Shown here piece by piece: positions 34,487 through 43,551 of a stretch of 64,000 bases of DNA (position 1 is the first letter of the stretch; each line of letters begins with the position of its first letter). The translations under genes and the position numbers were made by a program. The stretch spans positions 2,127,001 through 2,191,000 of the forward strand of contig NZ_CP134228.1 in the NCBI RefSeq assembly GCF_031656215.1. The letters are read 5' to 3'. The notes below the pieces were generated by a model that saw nothing but the letters and a program-made list of their open reading frames with translations, did not search any database and had not been told where the DNA came from. The stretch comes from Mesorhizobium koreense. GTDB taxonomy: Bacteria > Pseudomonadota > Alphaproteobacteria > Rhizobiales > Rhizobiaceae.

Positions 34487-34855
34487 TTACGACGGCACGA
34501 AGCTTCCGTCCGCAAGCTTGTCCAGCGCGATGCTGGCGTCGGCAGCCTGGGGAAACTCGTGACTGTGGCTAAGTTTTTCGAGTGCCTGCTTTGCGCTTGC
34601 AGGTGAAACCAAAAGCGTTGCCATGGCCGCTTGATACCGAACCTGCCTGTTCTTGTGGCTCAGAAGCGGTAGCAATACCTGTCTTTCTCCGCGCGCCTTT
34701 AGCTCGTCGCGGATGATCATGACCTCATCGAACAACCGGTTATATTTCTGGTTTTTCCCTCCTAGAATCGCTTCGTATTGTTCGAGGCAGATTCGCTCAA
34801 ACGCAGCCACGAGCTCGTCAGTTATCATTGATTTGAAACGATCGTTGATGCTCAT
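34487..34855 (-). CDS. DUF2019 protein, candidate immunity partner
   Basis: A 122-residue soluble, helical protein. It begins MSINDRFKSMITDELVAAFE and has a HEAT-like stretch LPLLSHKNRQVRYQAAMATL, typical of DUF2019. It overlaps the preceding nuclease-like gene (ATGA), so the pair is made together. Small helical proteins placed directly after a toxin gene often neutralise it; that role here is inference from position and size. Confidence 0.7.
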   Translation of the reverse strand: MSINDRFKSMITDELVAAFERICLEQYEAILGGKNQKYNRLFDEVMIIRDELKARGERQVLLPLLSHKNRQVRYQAAMATLLVSPASAKQALEKLSHSHEFPQAADASIALDKLADGSFVPS

Positions 34856-35631
34856 TTCATCACCTGGAATTTTCTCAATGCGTAGAGACCGAATTGGTAG
34901 CGCTCATCCCAAGGACGCAAACTAAGTGTCTCGCGGGGCGACATGTGATCCGAGCTTTCGAACTTTCTCGCGTACCACCCTGTAATTTCCCAATGTTTGA
35001 ACCTTGGGATGCTGACCAGATTGTCTGGCCCGTTCACGAGTGATTTCGGGAAGCCTTCATCCAACGCCGGGGTTTTCTCCACGATATGGTGGATATCATA
35101 GCCGGGTCGGCTCGATTGCGCACCCGCTTGCAATTCGGACAAAGATTTCGGCCCCTGCGTGTAGGCATCGATATGCGGATAGTACTCTCGCAGCCATGCA
35201 GGCGCGCCGATCGCTTCAAGCTTGCGAGGCAAGGTCCCGGCCGGCTTTCCGACGAACGGCGCCATCGGGATACTCCGCACGATCGAATGGCGGTCGCTTG
35301 CGTCACGAGGGCGGACGATAGGGATCTCCTGAAAGTCCTTGGAGCCGGGCGAATCGTCGCCTTCGTCGAGCATGCCCGGCCGCAGCTTGAAGAGATGCGC
35401 CTCGCCGCCAACGCGTATGACGCGGGCGCCGGAAGGCAGGCGGTACGACCCGCCGATCTTCGTCCATTGGCCGCCGCCGGTATTGTGGCGGGGCACACGC
35501 GGCTCGGTTGGATGAAAGTTCGCCTTGAGAAGCCGCTGGAGGCGGCGCCCTGCCAGCACGACATGCAGCGCCGCCGCATGGTAGGAAAGGCGACTGAGAG
35601 AAATTTCGTAGTTTCGAATCTGTGCTTCCAT
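34852..35631 (-). CDS. HNH/AHH-like nuclease, candidate toxin
   Basis: A 259-residue protein without signal peptide. A PRVPRHNTGGGQWT motif near residue 45, seen in many rhizobial toxin-like proteins, is followed by a linker and a C-terminal domain with GYDIHHIVEKT, SLVNGPDNLVSIPRFKHWEI and TGWYARKF. The HH pair and the Asn-Leu-Val-x-Ile-Pro-x-x-x-His spacing suggest an HNH-fold (AHH/GHH type) nuclease. It is followed directly by a small DUF2019 gene. Base composition looks lower in GC than neighbours, which hints at transfer. Function is inferred, not shown. Confidence 0.65.
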   Translation of the reverse strand: MEAQIRNYEISLSRLSYHAAALHVVLAGRRLQRLLKANFHPTEPRVPRHNTGGGQWTKIGGSYRLPSGARVIRVGGEAHLFKLRPGMLDEGDDSPGSKDFQEIPIVRPRDASDRHSIVRSIPMAPFVGKPAGTLPRKLEAIGAPAWLREYYPHIDAYTQGPKSLSELQAGAQSSRPGYDIHHIVEKTPALDEGFPKSLVNGPDNLVSIPRFKHWEITGWYARKFESSDHMSPRETLSLRPWDERYQFGLYALRKFQVMK

Positions 35632-35878
35632 CGCGGTCCATTGTCCAATGACCGTTCGATGGTAAGCGCGAGCGCGGAGGCGTTGATAAAATCGCCTCGT
35701 CGCGTATCAGGAGCATTCGAATTTGTGTGCTTGGCCAGGCGCTTGGCTTAAATATTTTGCTTTCTGCTACGAGATTTTTTCCACCGATGACACCCCGCGT
35801 GGAAGTGTCTTCGGATACTGTCCCAATCGCTTCGTAGGATTTTTGCTACCTTCTCCCCGTAGGCGGTGCGAAGAGAGT
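35632..35878. other. AT-richer spacer between the toxin-like gene and the dehydrogenase
   Basis: About 250 bases with no supported gene. T-rich tracts (GAGATTTTTTCC, GGATTTTTGC) and lower GC than the surroundings are evident, consistent with the edge of an acquired segment. It should contain the promoter of the toxin-like gene at 35631. Confidence 0.4.
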
Positions 35879-36868
35879 CTACCGTAGCCCTTCCGGAAAC
35901 CTCTGCCGGTAGTGCTCCACCACCTCCGGATTGCGCAGGTTGACGGGCAGGCCTCCCTTCAGCACGCGGATCACTTCGGCGACTGCGCCGGTGCCCATGC
36001 GCTCCATGCTCTCCTCGCTGATGCCGGCCATGTGCGGGGTGACCAGCACGTTGTCGAACGAAAAATAGGGATGGTCCGGCTCCGGCGGCGTGTCGAAGAC
36101 ATCGAGCGCCGCACCGCCGATGCGGTTTTCACGAAGTGCCGTGAGCAGGGCATCGTCGTCGACGATCGCGCCACGCGCGACGTTGATGAGGATCGCGTCC
36201 GGCTTCATGCGGCCGATGCGATCGGCGTTGATCATGCCGCGCGTTTCCGGCGTCAGCGGGCAGCAGATGGCGACGATGTCGCTTTCGGCCATCAGTTCTT
36301 CCAGCGTGCGCCAGCCGACCCCTTCCGGCAGGCTTTGCCGGCTGCGGCTGGCGGCGATGACGTCGAGGCCGAAGCCGGCGGTTGCGATCATGGCGGCGGC
36401 GCGGCCGATACTGCCCATGCCGACGATGCCGAATGTGCGCCCTGCCAATTCCCTGCCGTGCACCGTCTCGACCCGACCGGCAAGCCATCCCTTCGCCCTC
36501 AGGTCGCGGTCGATCGGGCGGAAACGGCGCAGGAGCGCCATCGCGGCGAAGAAGATGTATTCCGCCACCGTACGCGCATTGGCGCCCGGCACGTTGGAGA
36601 CGAGCACGCCGGCGCGCGTCGCTGCCTCCATCGGCACCATGTCGAGGCCGGCACCATGGCGGGCCGCGAGCCTCAACAGCGGTGCGTTCTCGAACATCTC
36701 AGCGGGCACCGGCACGCGGATGACGAGCGCGGCCGCATCGCGGGATTCCCGTACGAAGGTTTCAGGATCGAGCGCCGAGGCGACTTTCATCGTTGCGATG
36801 CCGTTGAGCATGGCGGTTGCATGCGGGTGCAGCGGATGGGTCGAATAAACGATCGGTAGGGAGGGCAT
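35879..36868 (-). CDS. D-2-hydroxyacid dehydrogenase
   Basis: A 329-residue NAD-dependent dehydrogenase. The Rossmann motif is GIVGMGSIGRAAAM; catalytic Arg is in INVARGAIVDDDALL, Glu in DTPPEPDHPYF and His in VLVTPHMAGISEES. Substrate cannot be read from sequence; glyoxylate/hydroxypyruvate or phosphoglycerate-like acids are usual. The ATG at 36868 (PSLPIVYSTHPLHP) begins the fold; the frame is open to 37042. It diverges from the isomerase-oxidoreductase operon, suggesting a linked carbohydrate pathway. Confidence 0.9.
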   Translation of the reverse strand: MPSLPIVYSTHPLHPHATAMLNGIATMKVASALDPETFVRESRDAAALVIRVPVPAEMFENAPLLRLAARHGAGLDMVPMEAATRAGVLVSNVPGANARTVAEYIFFAAMALLRRFRPIDRDLRAKGWLAGRVETVHGRELAGRTFGIVGMGSIGRAAAMIATAGFGLDVIAASRSRQSLPEGVGWRTLEELMAESDIVAICCPLTPETRGMINADRIGRMKPDAILINVARGAIVDDDALLTALRENRIGGAALDVFDTPPEPDHPYFSFDNVLVTPHMAGISEESMERMGTGAVAEVIRVLKGGLPVNLRNPEVVEHYRQRFPEGLR

Positions 36869-37062
36869 CAAACGCTCGGAATGGGAAGAGACGCCATCCC
36901 ATACAATGATTTTGGAAGGTGGAAAATCGGATCGCTCGAAACCCATCGAAAATCCCGCCGCCCCCCGTTGAGCTTTCACCGAGGGCACGCCATTGTGGCA
37001 CCGACGAAAGATGGACCGACCGCCGCGCCCCGGGGCCGGCAAGACGACAGAGGAGATCCCAT

Positions 37063-38118
37063 ATGCCGAAGACGATGAAGGGCCCGGCCATTTTCCTGGC
37101 GCAGTTCGCGGGCGATGAGGCGCCGTTCAACTCGCTGCCTTCGATCGCCAAATGGTCGGCCGGTCTCGGCTACGAAGGCGTGCAGATCCCGACCTGGGAC
37201 GGGCGGTTGTTCGATCTGGAAAAGGCAGGATCGTCAAAGACTTATTGCGACGAGGTGAAGGGCATTTGCAAGGAAGCCGGTGTCGAGGTGACGGAGCTTT
37301 CGACCCATCTCCAGGGCCAACTCATTGCCGTGCATCCCGCCTACGACGCGCCCTTCGACGGCTTTGCTCCGGCCTCCGTCCACAACAATCCGAAGGCCAG
37401 GCAGGAATGGGCAGTCAGCCAGATGAAGGCGGCGGCGAAGGCGTCGGAGCATATGGGATTGAAGACATCGGTGTCTTTCTCCGGCGCGCTCGCCTTCCCC
37501 TATCTCTATCCCTGGCCGCAGCGCCCGGCCGGACTGATCGAGGAAGCCTTCGCCGAGCTCGGCCGGCGGTGGAAGCCGATCCTCGATTTCTATGACGGGC
37601 ACGGCGTCGATATCGGCTACGAACTGCACCCTGGCGAGGACCTTTTCGACGGCACGACCTTCGAGCGTTTCCTTGACGAGATCGGCGGTCACAAGCGTGC
37701 CGGCATCAATTACGATCCGTCGCACTTCCTGCTTCAGCAGCTCGACTATCTCGATTTCATCGACATCTATCACGAGCGCATCTACGCCTTCCACGTGAAG
37801 GACGCCGAGTTCAACCCGACCGGCCGGCAGGGCGTCTATTCCGGCTATGCCGGCTGGCTGGAGCGGGCCGGGCGTTTCCGTTCGCTCGGCGACGGGCAGG
37901 TCGATTTCTCCGGCATCTTCTCGAAAATGGCACAATATGATTACGATTCCTGGCCGGTGCTCGAATGGGAATGCTGCCTGAAGCATCCGGAACAGGGAGC
38001 TGCCGAAGGCGCACCCTTCATCGCCGCCCATATTATCCGCGTCACGGAGAAGGCGTTCGACGATTTCGCCGGCGGCTCGACGGATCGGGCCCAGCTTCGG
38101 AAGATGATGGGCATTTGA
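37063..38118 (+). CDS. Sugar phosphate isomerase/epimerase (TIM barrel, xylose isomerase-like)
   Basis: A 351-residue AP endonuclease-2/xylose isomerase-like TIM-barrel protein. Conserved metal-site segments include VDIGYELHPGEDLFDGTTFE, INYDPSHFLLQQLDYLDFID, IYAFHVKDAEFNPTG and VLEWECCLKHPEQ, with Glu, Asp/His, His and Glu ligands. Such proteins isomerise or epimerise keto-sugars or inositols. The start behind AGGAGATCCC at 37063 is chosen. It is followed after 27 bases by a Gfo/Idh/MocA oxidoreductase, a common pairing. Confidence 0.9.
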   Translation: MPKTMKGPAIFLAQFAGDEAPFNSLPSIAKWSAGLGYEGVQIPTWDGRLFDLEKAGSSKTYCDEVKGICKEAGVEVTELSTHLQGQLIAVHPAYDAPFDGFAPASVHNNPKARQEWAVSQMKAAAKASEHMGLKTSVSFSGALAFPYLYPWPQRPAGLIEEAFAELGRRWKPILDFYDGHGVDIGYELHPGEDLFDGTTFERFLDEIGGHKRAGINYDPSHFLLQQLDYLDFIDIYHERIYAFHVKDAEFNPTGRQGVYSGYAGWLERAGRFRSLGDGQVDFSGIFSKMAQYDYDSWPVLEWECCLKHPEQGAAEGAPFIAAHIIRVTEKAFDDFAGGSTDRAQLRKMMGI

Positions 38119-38145
38119 GGCGGTACGGAGAGGGAGGAGGACGAG

Positions 38146-39318
38146 ATGGCGATCGAAGGACGTAGTGAGAAGCAGGCAGGACCGATCCGGCTCGGCATGG
38201 TGGGTGGCGGGCAGGGCGCGTTCATCGGCGGCGTGCACCGCATCGCGGCGCGCATGGACGGCGAGTTCGAACTGGTGGCGGGTGCGCTATCGTCCGACCC
38301 GGCGCGTGCGAAGGCTTCGGCCGCCGAGCTAGGGCTCGATCCGGAGCGCAGCTACGGCTCCTTTGCCGAGATGGCGAAAGCCGAGGCGAAGCGTCCCGAC
38401 GGCATCGAGGCCGTGGCGATCGTGACGCCCAACAACATGCACTACCCGCCGGCGAAAGCGTTCCTCGATGCCGGCATCCACGTCATTTGCGACAAGCCGC
38501 TGACCTCTAATCTCGCCGATGCGAAGAAGCTTGCGGGGCTGGTCAAAAAGACCGGCAAAATCTTCGTGTTGACGCACAATTACACCGGCTACCCGATGGT
38601 GCGGCAGGCGCGCGAGATGGTGGCGAAGGGCGTGCTCGGCGATATCCGTGTCGTGCAGGCGGAATATCCGCAGGACTGGTTGACCGAGAAGATCGAGGAC
38701 AGCGGCGCCAAGCAGGCGGTCTGGCGCACCGATCCGAAGCAGTCTGGCGCCGGCGGCGCAGTCGGCGACATCGGTACGCACGCCTATAACCTTGCCCGCT
38801 TCGTCACCGGGCTGGAGCTTCAGGCGCTCGCCGCCGACCTCACCTCCTTCGTGAAAGGCCGGCCGCTCGACGACAATGTCAGCGTGCTCCTGCGTTTCAA
38901 GAGCGGCGCCAAGGGCATGCTGTGGGCGAGCCAGGTCGCGCCAGGCAACGAGAACGGGCTGAAGCTACGCGTCTACGGCACCAAGGGCGGGCTGGAATGG
39001 ACGCAGGCCGACCCGAACTATCTCTGGTACACGCCTTTCGGTGAGCCGAAGCGGCTGATCACGCGTGGTGGGGCAGGCGCCGGTGGCGCGGCCGGCCGAG
39101 TGACGCGCATCCCGCCTGGCCATCCGGAAGGCTATCTGGAAGGCTTCGCCAATATCTATGCGGAAGCGGCCCGGGCCATCCGCGCAGCGCGGCGAAAGGG
39201 CGGCAAGGTGCCGAAGGATGTCGTCTTCCCCACCGTCGAGGATGGTGTCGAGGGCGTTGCCTTCATCGAGGCCTGCGTAAAGTCGTCGAAGAAGAACGGC
39301 GCCTGGACGAAGCTTTGA
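38146..39318 (+). CDS. Gfo/Idh/MocA family oxidoreductase
   Basis: A 390-residue NAD(P)-dependent sugar oxidoreductase. The nucleotide fold begins GMVGGGQGAFIGGVHR; the conserved Lys-Pro is in HVICDKPLTSNLADA; the C-terminal domain has GGAVGDIGTHAYNLARF with the catalytic Asp/His. Family members oxidise hexoses, inositols or their derivatives. It lies between an isomerase and a SnoaL-like gene, so a short sugar or cyclitol pathway is likely. Confidence 0.92.
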   Translation: MAIEGRSEKQAGPIRLGMVGGGQGAFIGGVHRIAARMDGEFELVAGALSSDPARAKASAAELGLDPERSYGSFAEMAKAEAKRPDGIEAVAIVTPNNMHYPPAKAFLDAGIHVICDKPLTSNLADAKKLAGLVKKTGKIFVLTHNYTGYPMVRQAREMVAKGVLGDIRVVQAEYPQDWLTEKIEDSGAKQAVWRTDPKQSGAGGAVGDIGTHAYNLARFVTGLELQALAADLTSFVKGRPLDDNVSVLLRFKSGAKGMLWASQVAPGNENGLKLRVYGTKGGLEWTQADPNYLWYTPFGEPKRLITRGGAGAGGAAGRVTRIPPGHPEGYLEGFANIYAEAARAIRAARRKGGKVPKDVVFPTVEDGVEGVAFIEACVKSSKKNGAWTKL

Positions 39319-39716
39319 CGGGTAAGATCGACCTTGCCGATGCCTACCGGGCCTACATCGCCTGTCTGAACGCAAAGGACTGGCCGAACCTTGGACGGTT
39401 CGTTCATGAAGACGCGCGGCATAACGGCCGCCAAATCGGCCTGTCCGGCTATCGCAGGATGCTGGAGCAGGATTTTCTCCAGATTCCCGATCTCCGCTTC
39501 AATATCGAGTTGTTGATCGCCGATCCGCCCTGCGTCGCAGCTCGGCTGGCTTTTCATTGCACGCCGAGGGAAATGTTCCTCGGTCTTCCCGTGAACGGGC
39601 GGAAAGTGTCCTTCGCCGAGAACGTGTTCTACAGGTTCAGGGAGAACAGGATCGAGGAAGTGTGGTCGGTCATCGACAAGGCGGCGATCGAAACCCAGCT
39701 TTGGAGCTCCGCTTAA
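39315..39716 (+). CDS. SnoaL-like/ester cyclase family protein
   Basis: A 133-residue NTF2-fold protein with NAKDWPNLGRFVHEDARHN, GYRRMLEQDFLQIPDLRFNI and NVFYRFRENRIEEVWSVIDK. Family members bind small hydrophobic or cyclic substrates. The start is a TTG overlapping the stop of the oxidoreductase (TTGA); no ATG or GTG fits, so it appears to be translated by coupling. Role in the sugar operon is unclear. Confidence 0.8.
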   Translation: MTGKIDLADAYRAYIACLNAKDWPNLGRFVHEDARHNGRQIGLSGYRRMLEQDFLQIPDLRFNIELLIADPPCVAARLAFHCTPREMFLGLPVNGRKVSFAENVFYRFRENRIEEVWSVIDKAAIETQLWSSA

Positions 39717-39734
39717 GCAGTTGCGCCGCCGTCG

Positions 39735-40115
39735 CTACCCGCCCGTCACTCGCCCGCCATGAGCTTCCTGTGAATGATCATGCGTAATCAATTCCTTTTC
39801 CTGGCTCGCGACTTCGGGGTGGTCCTTATCTGACCGATATTCGGCCGAAGCACCCCCCGGCGCACCCCAGCCGGTCACATCAGGGCCGAAAAATTCCGCG
39901 TTGATGGCCTGAAATCGTCGCTCGTGTTCGGGCAGGTCGTCCTCCGACCAGATCGCGTCGACCGGACAGACCGAAAGGCACAGCCCGCAGGAGATGCACT
40001 CCTCCGGCTGGATGTACATCATCCGGCCGCCCTCATAGATGCATTCGACCGGGCAGACGTCCTGACAGGCGCCGTCCTTAACGTCGATGCAGGTCGAGGC
40101 GATGACGTAGACCAT
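39735..40115 (-). CDS. 7Fe-type ferredoxin
   Basis: A 126-residue ferredoxin. It starts MVYVIASTCIDVKDGACQDV, CPVECIYEGG, followed by ECISCGLCLSVCPVDAI. The Cys spacing of the first set is that of a 3Fe-4S centre and the second set is a regular 4Fe-4S motif, as in FdxA-type proteins. A charged C-terminal tail follows. It is the last gene of the catabolic operon and may carry electrons for the FAD oxidoreductase at 42160. Confidence 0.9.
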   Translation of the reverse strand: MVYVIASTCIDVKDGACQDVCPVECIYEGGRMMYIQPEECISCGLCLSVCPVDAIWSEDDLPEHERRFQAINAEFFGPDVTGWGAPGGASAEYRSDKDHPEVASQEKELITHDHSQEAHGGRVTGG

Positions 40116-40125
40116 GGTCCGGCCC

Positions 40126-40902
40126 TCAGAGCCCCTTCCAGTTCGGGGCGCGTTTCTCGCGGAAGGCGACGACGCCCTCGTTCTGGTCCTCGGACTTCAG
40201 AGCCTCGACCAGTTCGGGGAGCCTCAGCATCTGCGCCTCCTTGGCGCTCAGCCCTTCGCCGGCACGGACCATCGCCTTCACCGCGCGCACCGAAAGCGGA
40301 GCGCAGGCGAGAATGTCCTTCACCCAGCGGTCCACCGCCTCATCCAGGCTGTCCGGAGCCACCACTTCGTTGACAAGCCCGAGAAGGAAGGCCTCTTCCG
40401 CGCCTACGCGTCTCCCGGTCAGGAGCATGCCCATCGCCTGGACATGAGGGATGCGGCGGGCGAGCAGCGCGATGCCTCCATCGAGCGCGAGACGACCGAC
40501 ACGCGGCTCCGGCAGGCCGAAGGTCGCTTTTTCCGAAGCGATGACGATGTCGCAGCCGAGCACCATTTCCATGCCGCCGCCAAGCGCATGGCCGTTTACG
40601 CGAGCGATGACAGGGACGTTCAGCGTATCGCGCAACGCGATGCCGCCGAAGCCGCCGGGGCGGGGAGCGGCCCAGTATTCCAGGCCGCTCATGCCCGAGC
40701 CACCCTTCATGTCGGCGCCTGTGCAGAAGGCCCGTTCTCCGGCCCCCGTCAGAACCACGACGCGGATGTCGCGGTTTTTCTCGATTGCCTCCCAGATGCG
40801 GATGAGTTCGGTCTGTGTCGCAAGGTCGACAGCGTTGAGCACGTCGGGCCGGTCGATCGTGACGCGCGCGACATGATCCTCGACGGAAAAGAGAACGCTC
40901 AT
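40126..40902 (-). CDS. Enoyl-CoA hydratase/isomerase
   Basis: A 258-residue crotonase-fold enzyme. Oxyanion-hole segments are AFCTGADMKGG and ARVNGHALGGGMEMVLGCDI; the active-site region is FGLPEPRVGRLALDGGIALL. Crotonases hydrate, isomerise or hydrolyse acyl-CoA substrates; the exact reaction is open. Its start overlaps the stop of the CoA-transferase gene (ATGA), which suggests the two act in sequence. Confidence 0.92.
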   Translation of the reverse strand: MSVLFSVEDHVARVTIDRPDVLNAVDLATQTELIRIWEAIEKNRDIRVVVLTGAGERAFCTGADMKGGSGMSGLEYWAAPRPGGFGGIALRDTLNVPVIARVNGHALGGGMEMVLGCDIVIASEKATFGLPEPRVGRLALDGGIALLARRIPHVQAMGMLLTGRRVGAEEAFLLGLVNEVVAPDSLDEAVDRWVKDILACAPLSVRAVKAMVRAGEGLSAKEAQMLRLPELVEALKSEDQNEGVVAFREKRAPNWKGL

Positions 40903-42104
40903 GCGGCTTCTCCGCGCCGCTCGCCAGCGAGCGCGCCGCTCTCGACCAGGCGGTCGATCTCACCGGCTGAATAGCCTGCTTCTTCCAGGATGGCGCGGCC
41001 ATCGCCGCCCAGTTCGGGCGGAGTATGCCGCACCTGGAAGGCGGTCGGGTCCATCGTCAGCGGCGAGCCCAGGAGCGGGATGCCGCCGTCGAGTTCGATG
41101 ATCGAGCCGTTGACCTTGGTCTGCCCATGGTCGAGGGCTTGCGGCAAGGTAAGCACCGGGGCGCAGAGCAAGTCCTGCTCTTCCAGCCGGCCCAGCCAGT
41201 ATTCGGTCGTATTGGTGGCGAAGCGCTCGCGGAACAGCTTCTGCAGTTCCGGTTTGTGGGCCACCTTGTCGGCAAAGCTGGCGAAGCGGGCCTCCAGCGA
41301 CAGGTCAGGCAGGTCGAGCGCCTTGCAGATGTCCTGCAGCGGGTTCGCCTTGAAGGCGCCGACCAGCACGATGGCGCCATCGGTCGTTTCGAAGACGCCG
41401 GTCAGCGGGAAGGCGCCCCAGTTCAGGTCCTTCTTGCGCTGCAGCCACATGGCCGCTTCCTGGATCTGCATGGCGAGCATGCTCTCGAAAAGCGAAACGG
41501 AAACCGACTGGCCGCGGCCGGTCTTCTCCCGCTGCATCAACGCCAGCAGGATCGCCTGCACCAGGTGCATGCCCGCGGTGTAGTCGCAGAGCGCAGTTGG
41601 ATAGAGCGAGGTCGGCAAGCTCGGGTCGGCCTTGCGCAGCATCACGCCGGAAAGTGCCTGGGCGAGCAGGTCCTGCCCGCCCTTGTGCGACAGCGGTCCC
41701 TTGGGGCCGAAGCCCGAGCCGAAGGCGGAAATGATGCGCGGATTGATCTCGGACAATTTCTCGTGGCCGAAGCCCATGCGCTCCATGACGCCGGCGCGGA
41801 AATTGTTGATCACGACGTCGGCGGTCTTCACCAGTTCGTAGATCACCGCCTTGGCGTCGTCCTTGCGCATGTCCAGCGCGATCGAGCGCTTGTTGCGGTT
41901 CAGGCTGCGGAAGACGGGATTGTTCTGGCCGTCGGGATCGTCGGCGATGGAATTGCGGGAAAGGTCGCCGGCGCCCGGCCGCTCGACCTTGATGACGTCG
42001 GCACCATAGTCGGCAAGGACCTGCGTGCAGCAGGGACCGAGCATCACTTGCGTGAAGTCTATGACCTTGATGCCCGAGAGCGGCTGCATATCGGAGGATG
42101 ACAT
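40899..42104 (-). CDS. Family III (CaiB/BaiF) CoA-transferase
   Basis: A 401-residue CoA-transferase. It begins PLSGIKVIDFTQVMLGPCCT, QVLADYGADVIKVERPGAGD, the family's N-terminal signature, and has LALDMRKDDAKAVIYELVKT and RGQSVSVSLFESMLAMQI. These enzymes move CoA between organic acids and activate a substrate for degradation. The ATG at 42104 lies behind AGGAAC; the longer upstream frame is not coding. It is coupled to the enoyl-CoA hydratase gene. Confidence 0.93.
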   Translation of the reverse strand: MSSSDMQPLSGIKVIDFTQVMLGPCCTQVLADYGADVIKVERPGAGDLSRNSIADDPDGQNNPVFRSLNRNKRSIALDMRKDDAKAVIYELVKTADVVINNFRAGVMERMGFGHEKLSEINPRIISAFGSGFGPKGPLSHKGGQDLLAQALSGVMLRKADPSLPTSLYPTALCDYTAGMHLVQAILLALMQREKTGRGQSVSVSLFESMLAMQIQEAAMWLQRKKDLNWGAFPLTGVFETTDGAIVLVGAFKANPLQDICKALDLPDLSLEARFASFADKVAHKPELQKLFRERFATNTTEYWLGRLEEQDLLCAPVLTLPQALDHGQTKVNGSIIELDGGIPLLGSPLTMDPTAFQVRHTPPELGGDGRAILEEAGYSAGEIDRLVESGALAGERRGEAA

Positions 42105-42159
42105 TTTGCGTTCCTGTTCTTTCAAAACTTTTTCATCGCGCCTGGGCTTCGCGATCCCG

Positions 42160-43515
42160 TCACTCCGCCGCGGCCATCTCGATCGTCGCGTTGGCCGATG
42201 GCCGGTCGCCCGGATCGGCGCCCTGGGCGCGCAGCACATCCTGCACCTTGCGCACGTCGACCTTGTCGACGGTGACGCCGGCCTGGAGGGACAGCGCGGC
42301 GGCGACGCCGGTCGCCTCGCCCATCGCCATGCAGGGCGGGATCTCGCGCGAGATGCGCTGCGCGGCAGCGGTGGACGAATAGTGCCGGCCGGCGACGAGA
42401 AGCTGCGAGACACCCTTGGGCAGCAGTGTGCGGTAGGGATAATAGTAGTCGCGGCCGCGTGCCACGCTGTCGGCAAAGTGCCGGCGCGCCGTCACGTCTT
42501 CCTTGGTCATCACATACTCGCCCTCGAGCAGGCGCGACTGGCGCACCCCGATCTGCGGCGCGACGTCGACGACGAAGGCATTCTTGAAGCCCGGCATCTT
42601 GGCGCGGATGAAGGAGACCAGTTCAGCGATGCGCTCGCGGCCCTTGAAGTCGGCATTGGTAAGGTGCTCGACGGAGAGCCCGTCGAAGCCGGCCATGTGC
42701 GGGCAATTGCACCAGACGATGCCGGGTAGCGGAGTCTTCAGCCACCAGCGCTCCCAGGAGCCGCCCATGATACGCTTCGCCTCCCGGTCGAGCACGGCGA
42801 AGGCTTCCGGCTCTTCATACTCGAAGCGCTCCGCTTCATCGGTGTCGATGCCGCCGAGGCGGAAGACGGTCGTGACGATGAAGGAACCCAGCGTGTGCGG
42901 GGAACCGGCGGCAGCGGCCACGTCGAGATCACCCGTCGCGTCGATCACGACTTTGCCGAGCACGGCCTGCCTGCCGCTCTTGGTTTCGCAGATGACGCCT
43001 TTGATCGTGCCGTCCTCGACAATGGGCTTGGAAAACCAGGAGTGCGCCCTCAGCGTTACTCCGGATTCGGCCACCATTTCGTTGGCCGCTCGCTTGAAGC
43101 CGTCCGGATCGAAGGCGGAAGCGTAGCAGACCGGCTGCGGTTTCTGGTGCGAATGGAAATTGTAGCAGCCCCACCGCGCCCATTGGCGGAACTTGGCGTT
43201 ATCCGAGATCCAGTCGCTCTCTGGCGGCGTGACGCACAGCCCGAGCTTTGTCATGCGGTCGATGATCTCGCCGCACAGGCCGCGCACGGTTACTTCCGGC
43301 CCGTCGCACATGTCGTCGAGCACCAGCACCATGCCGCCGGAGGCGAGGCCGCCCAGATAGGGGTAGCGTTCGAGAAGCGTCACCGAAAGCCCGTTGCGGG
43401 CGCCGGCCACCGCCGCCGAGATGCCGGCCGGTCCGCCGCCGACGACGACGAGATCGGAACTGGCGACGACGGGGACCTGGCCTGCCGGCTCAGTCACGAA
43501 ATTGGGGGTTGTCAT
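42160..43515 (-). CDS. FAD-dependent oxidoreductase
   Basis: A 451-residue flavoprotein. The dinucleotide motif is VVVGGGPAGISAAVAGARNG with the Glu of LLERYPYLGGLASGGMV; a second nucleotide motif region is VVIDATGDLDVAAAAG. The layout fits the FAD_oxidored group. A GGAGGT ribosome site precedes the ATG. It lies between the ABC permease and the CoA-transferase, so it probably oxidises or reduces the imported compound or its product. No membrane segment is seen. Confidence 0.88.
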   Translation of the reverse strand: MTTPNFVTEPAGQVPVVASSDLVVVGGGPAGISAAVAGARNGLSVTLLERYPYLGGLASGGMVLVLDDMCDGPEVTVRGLCGEIIDRMTKLGLCVTPPESDWISDNAKFRQWARWGCYNFHSHQKPQPVCYASAFDPDGFKRAANEMVAESGVTLRAHSWFSKPIVEDGTIKGVICETKSGRQAVLGKVVIDATGDLDVAAAAGSPHTLGSFIVTTVFRLGGIDTDEAERFEYEEPEAFAVLDREAKRIMGGSWERWWLKTPLPGIVWCNCPHMAGFDGLSVEHLTNADFKGRERIAELVSFIRAKMPGFKNAFVVDVAPQIGVRQSRLLEGEYVMTKEDVTARRHFADSVARGRDYYYPYRTLLPKGVSQLLVAGRHYSSTAAAQRISREIPPCMAMGEATGVAAALSLQAGVTVDKVDVRKVQDVLRAQGADPGDRPSANATIEMAAAE

Positions 43516-43551
43516 GGAAATGACCTCCGTAAGATCTTGATCGAGTTGAGT

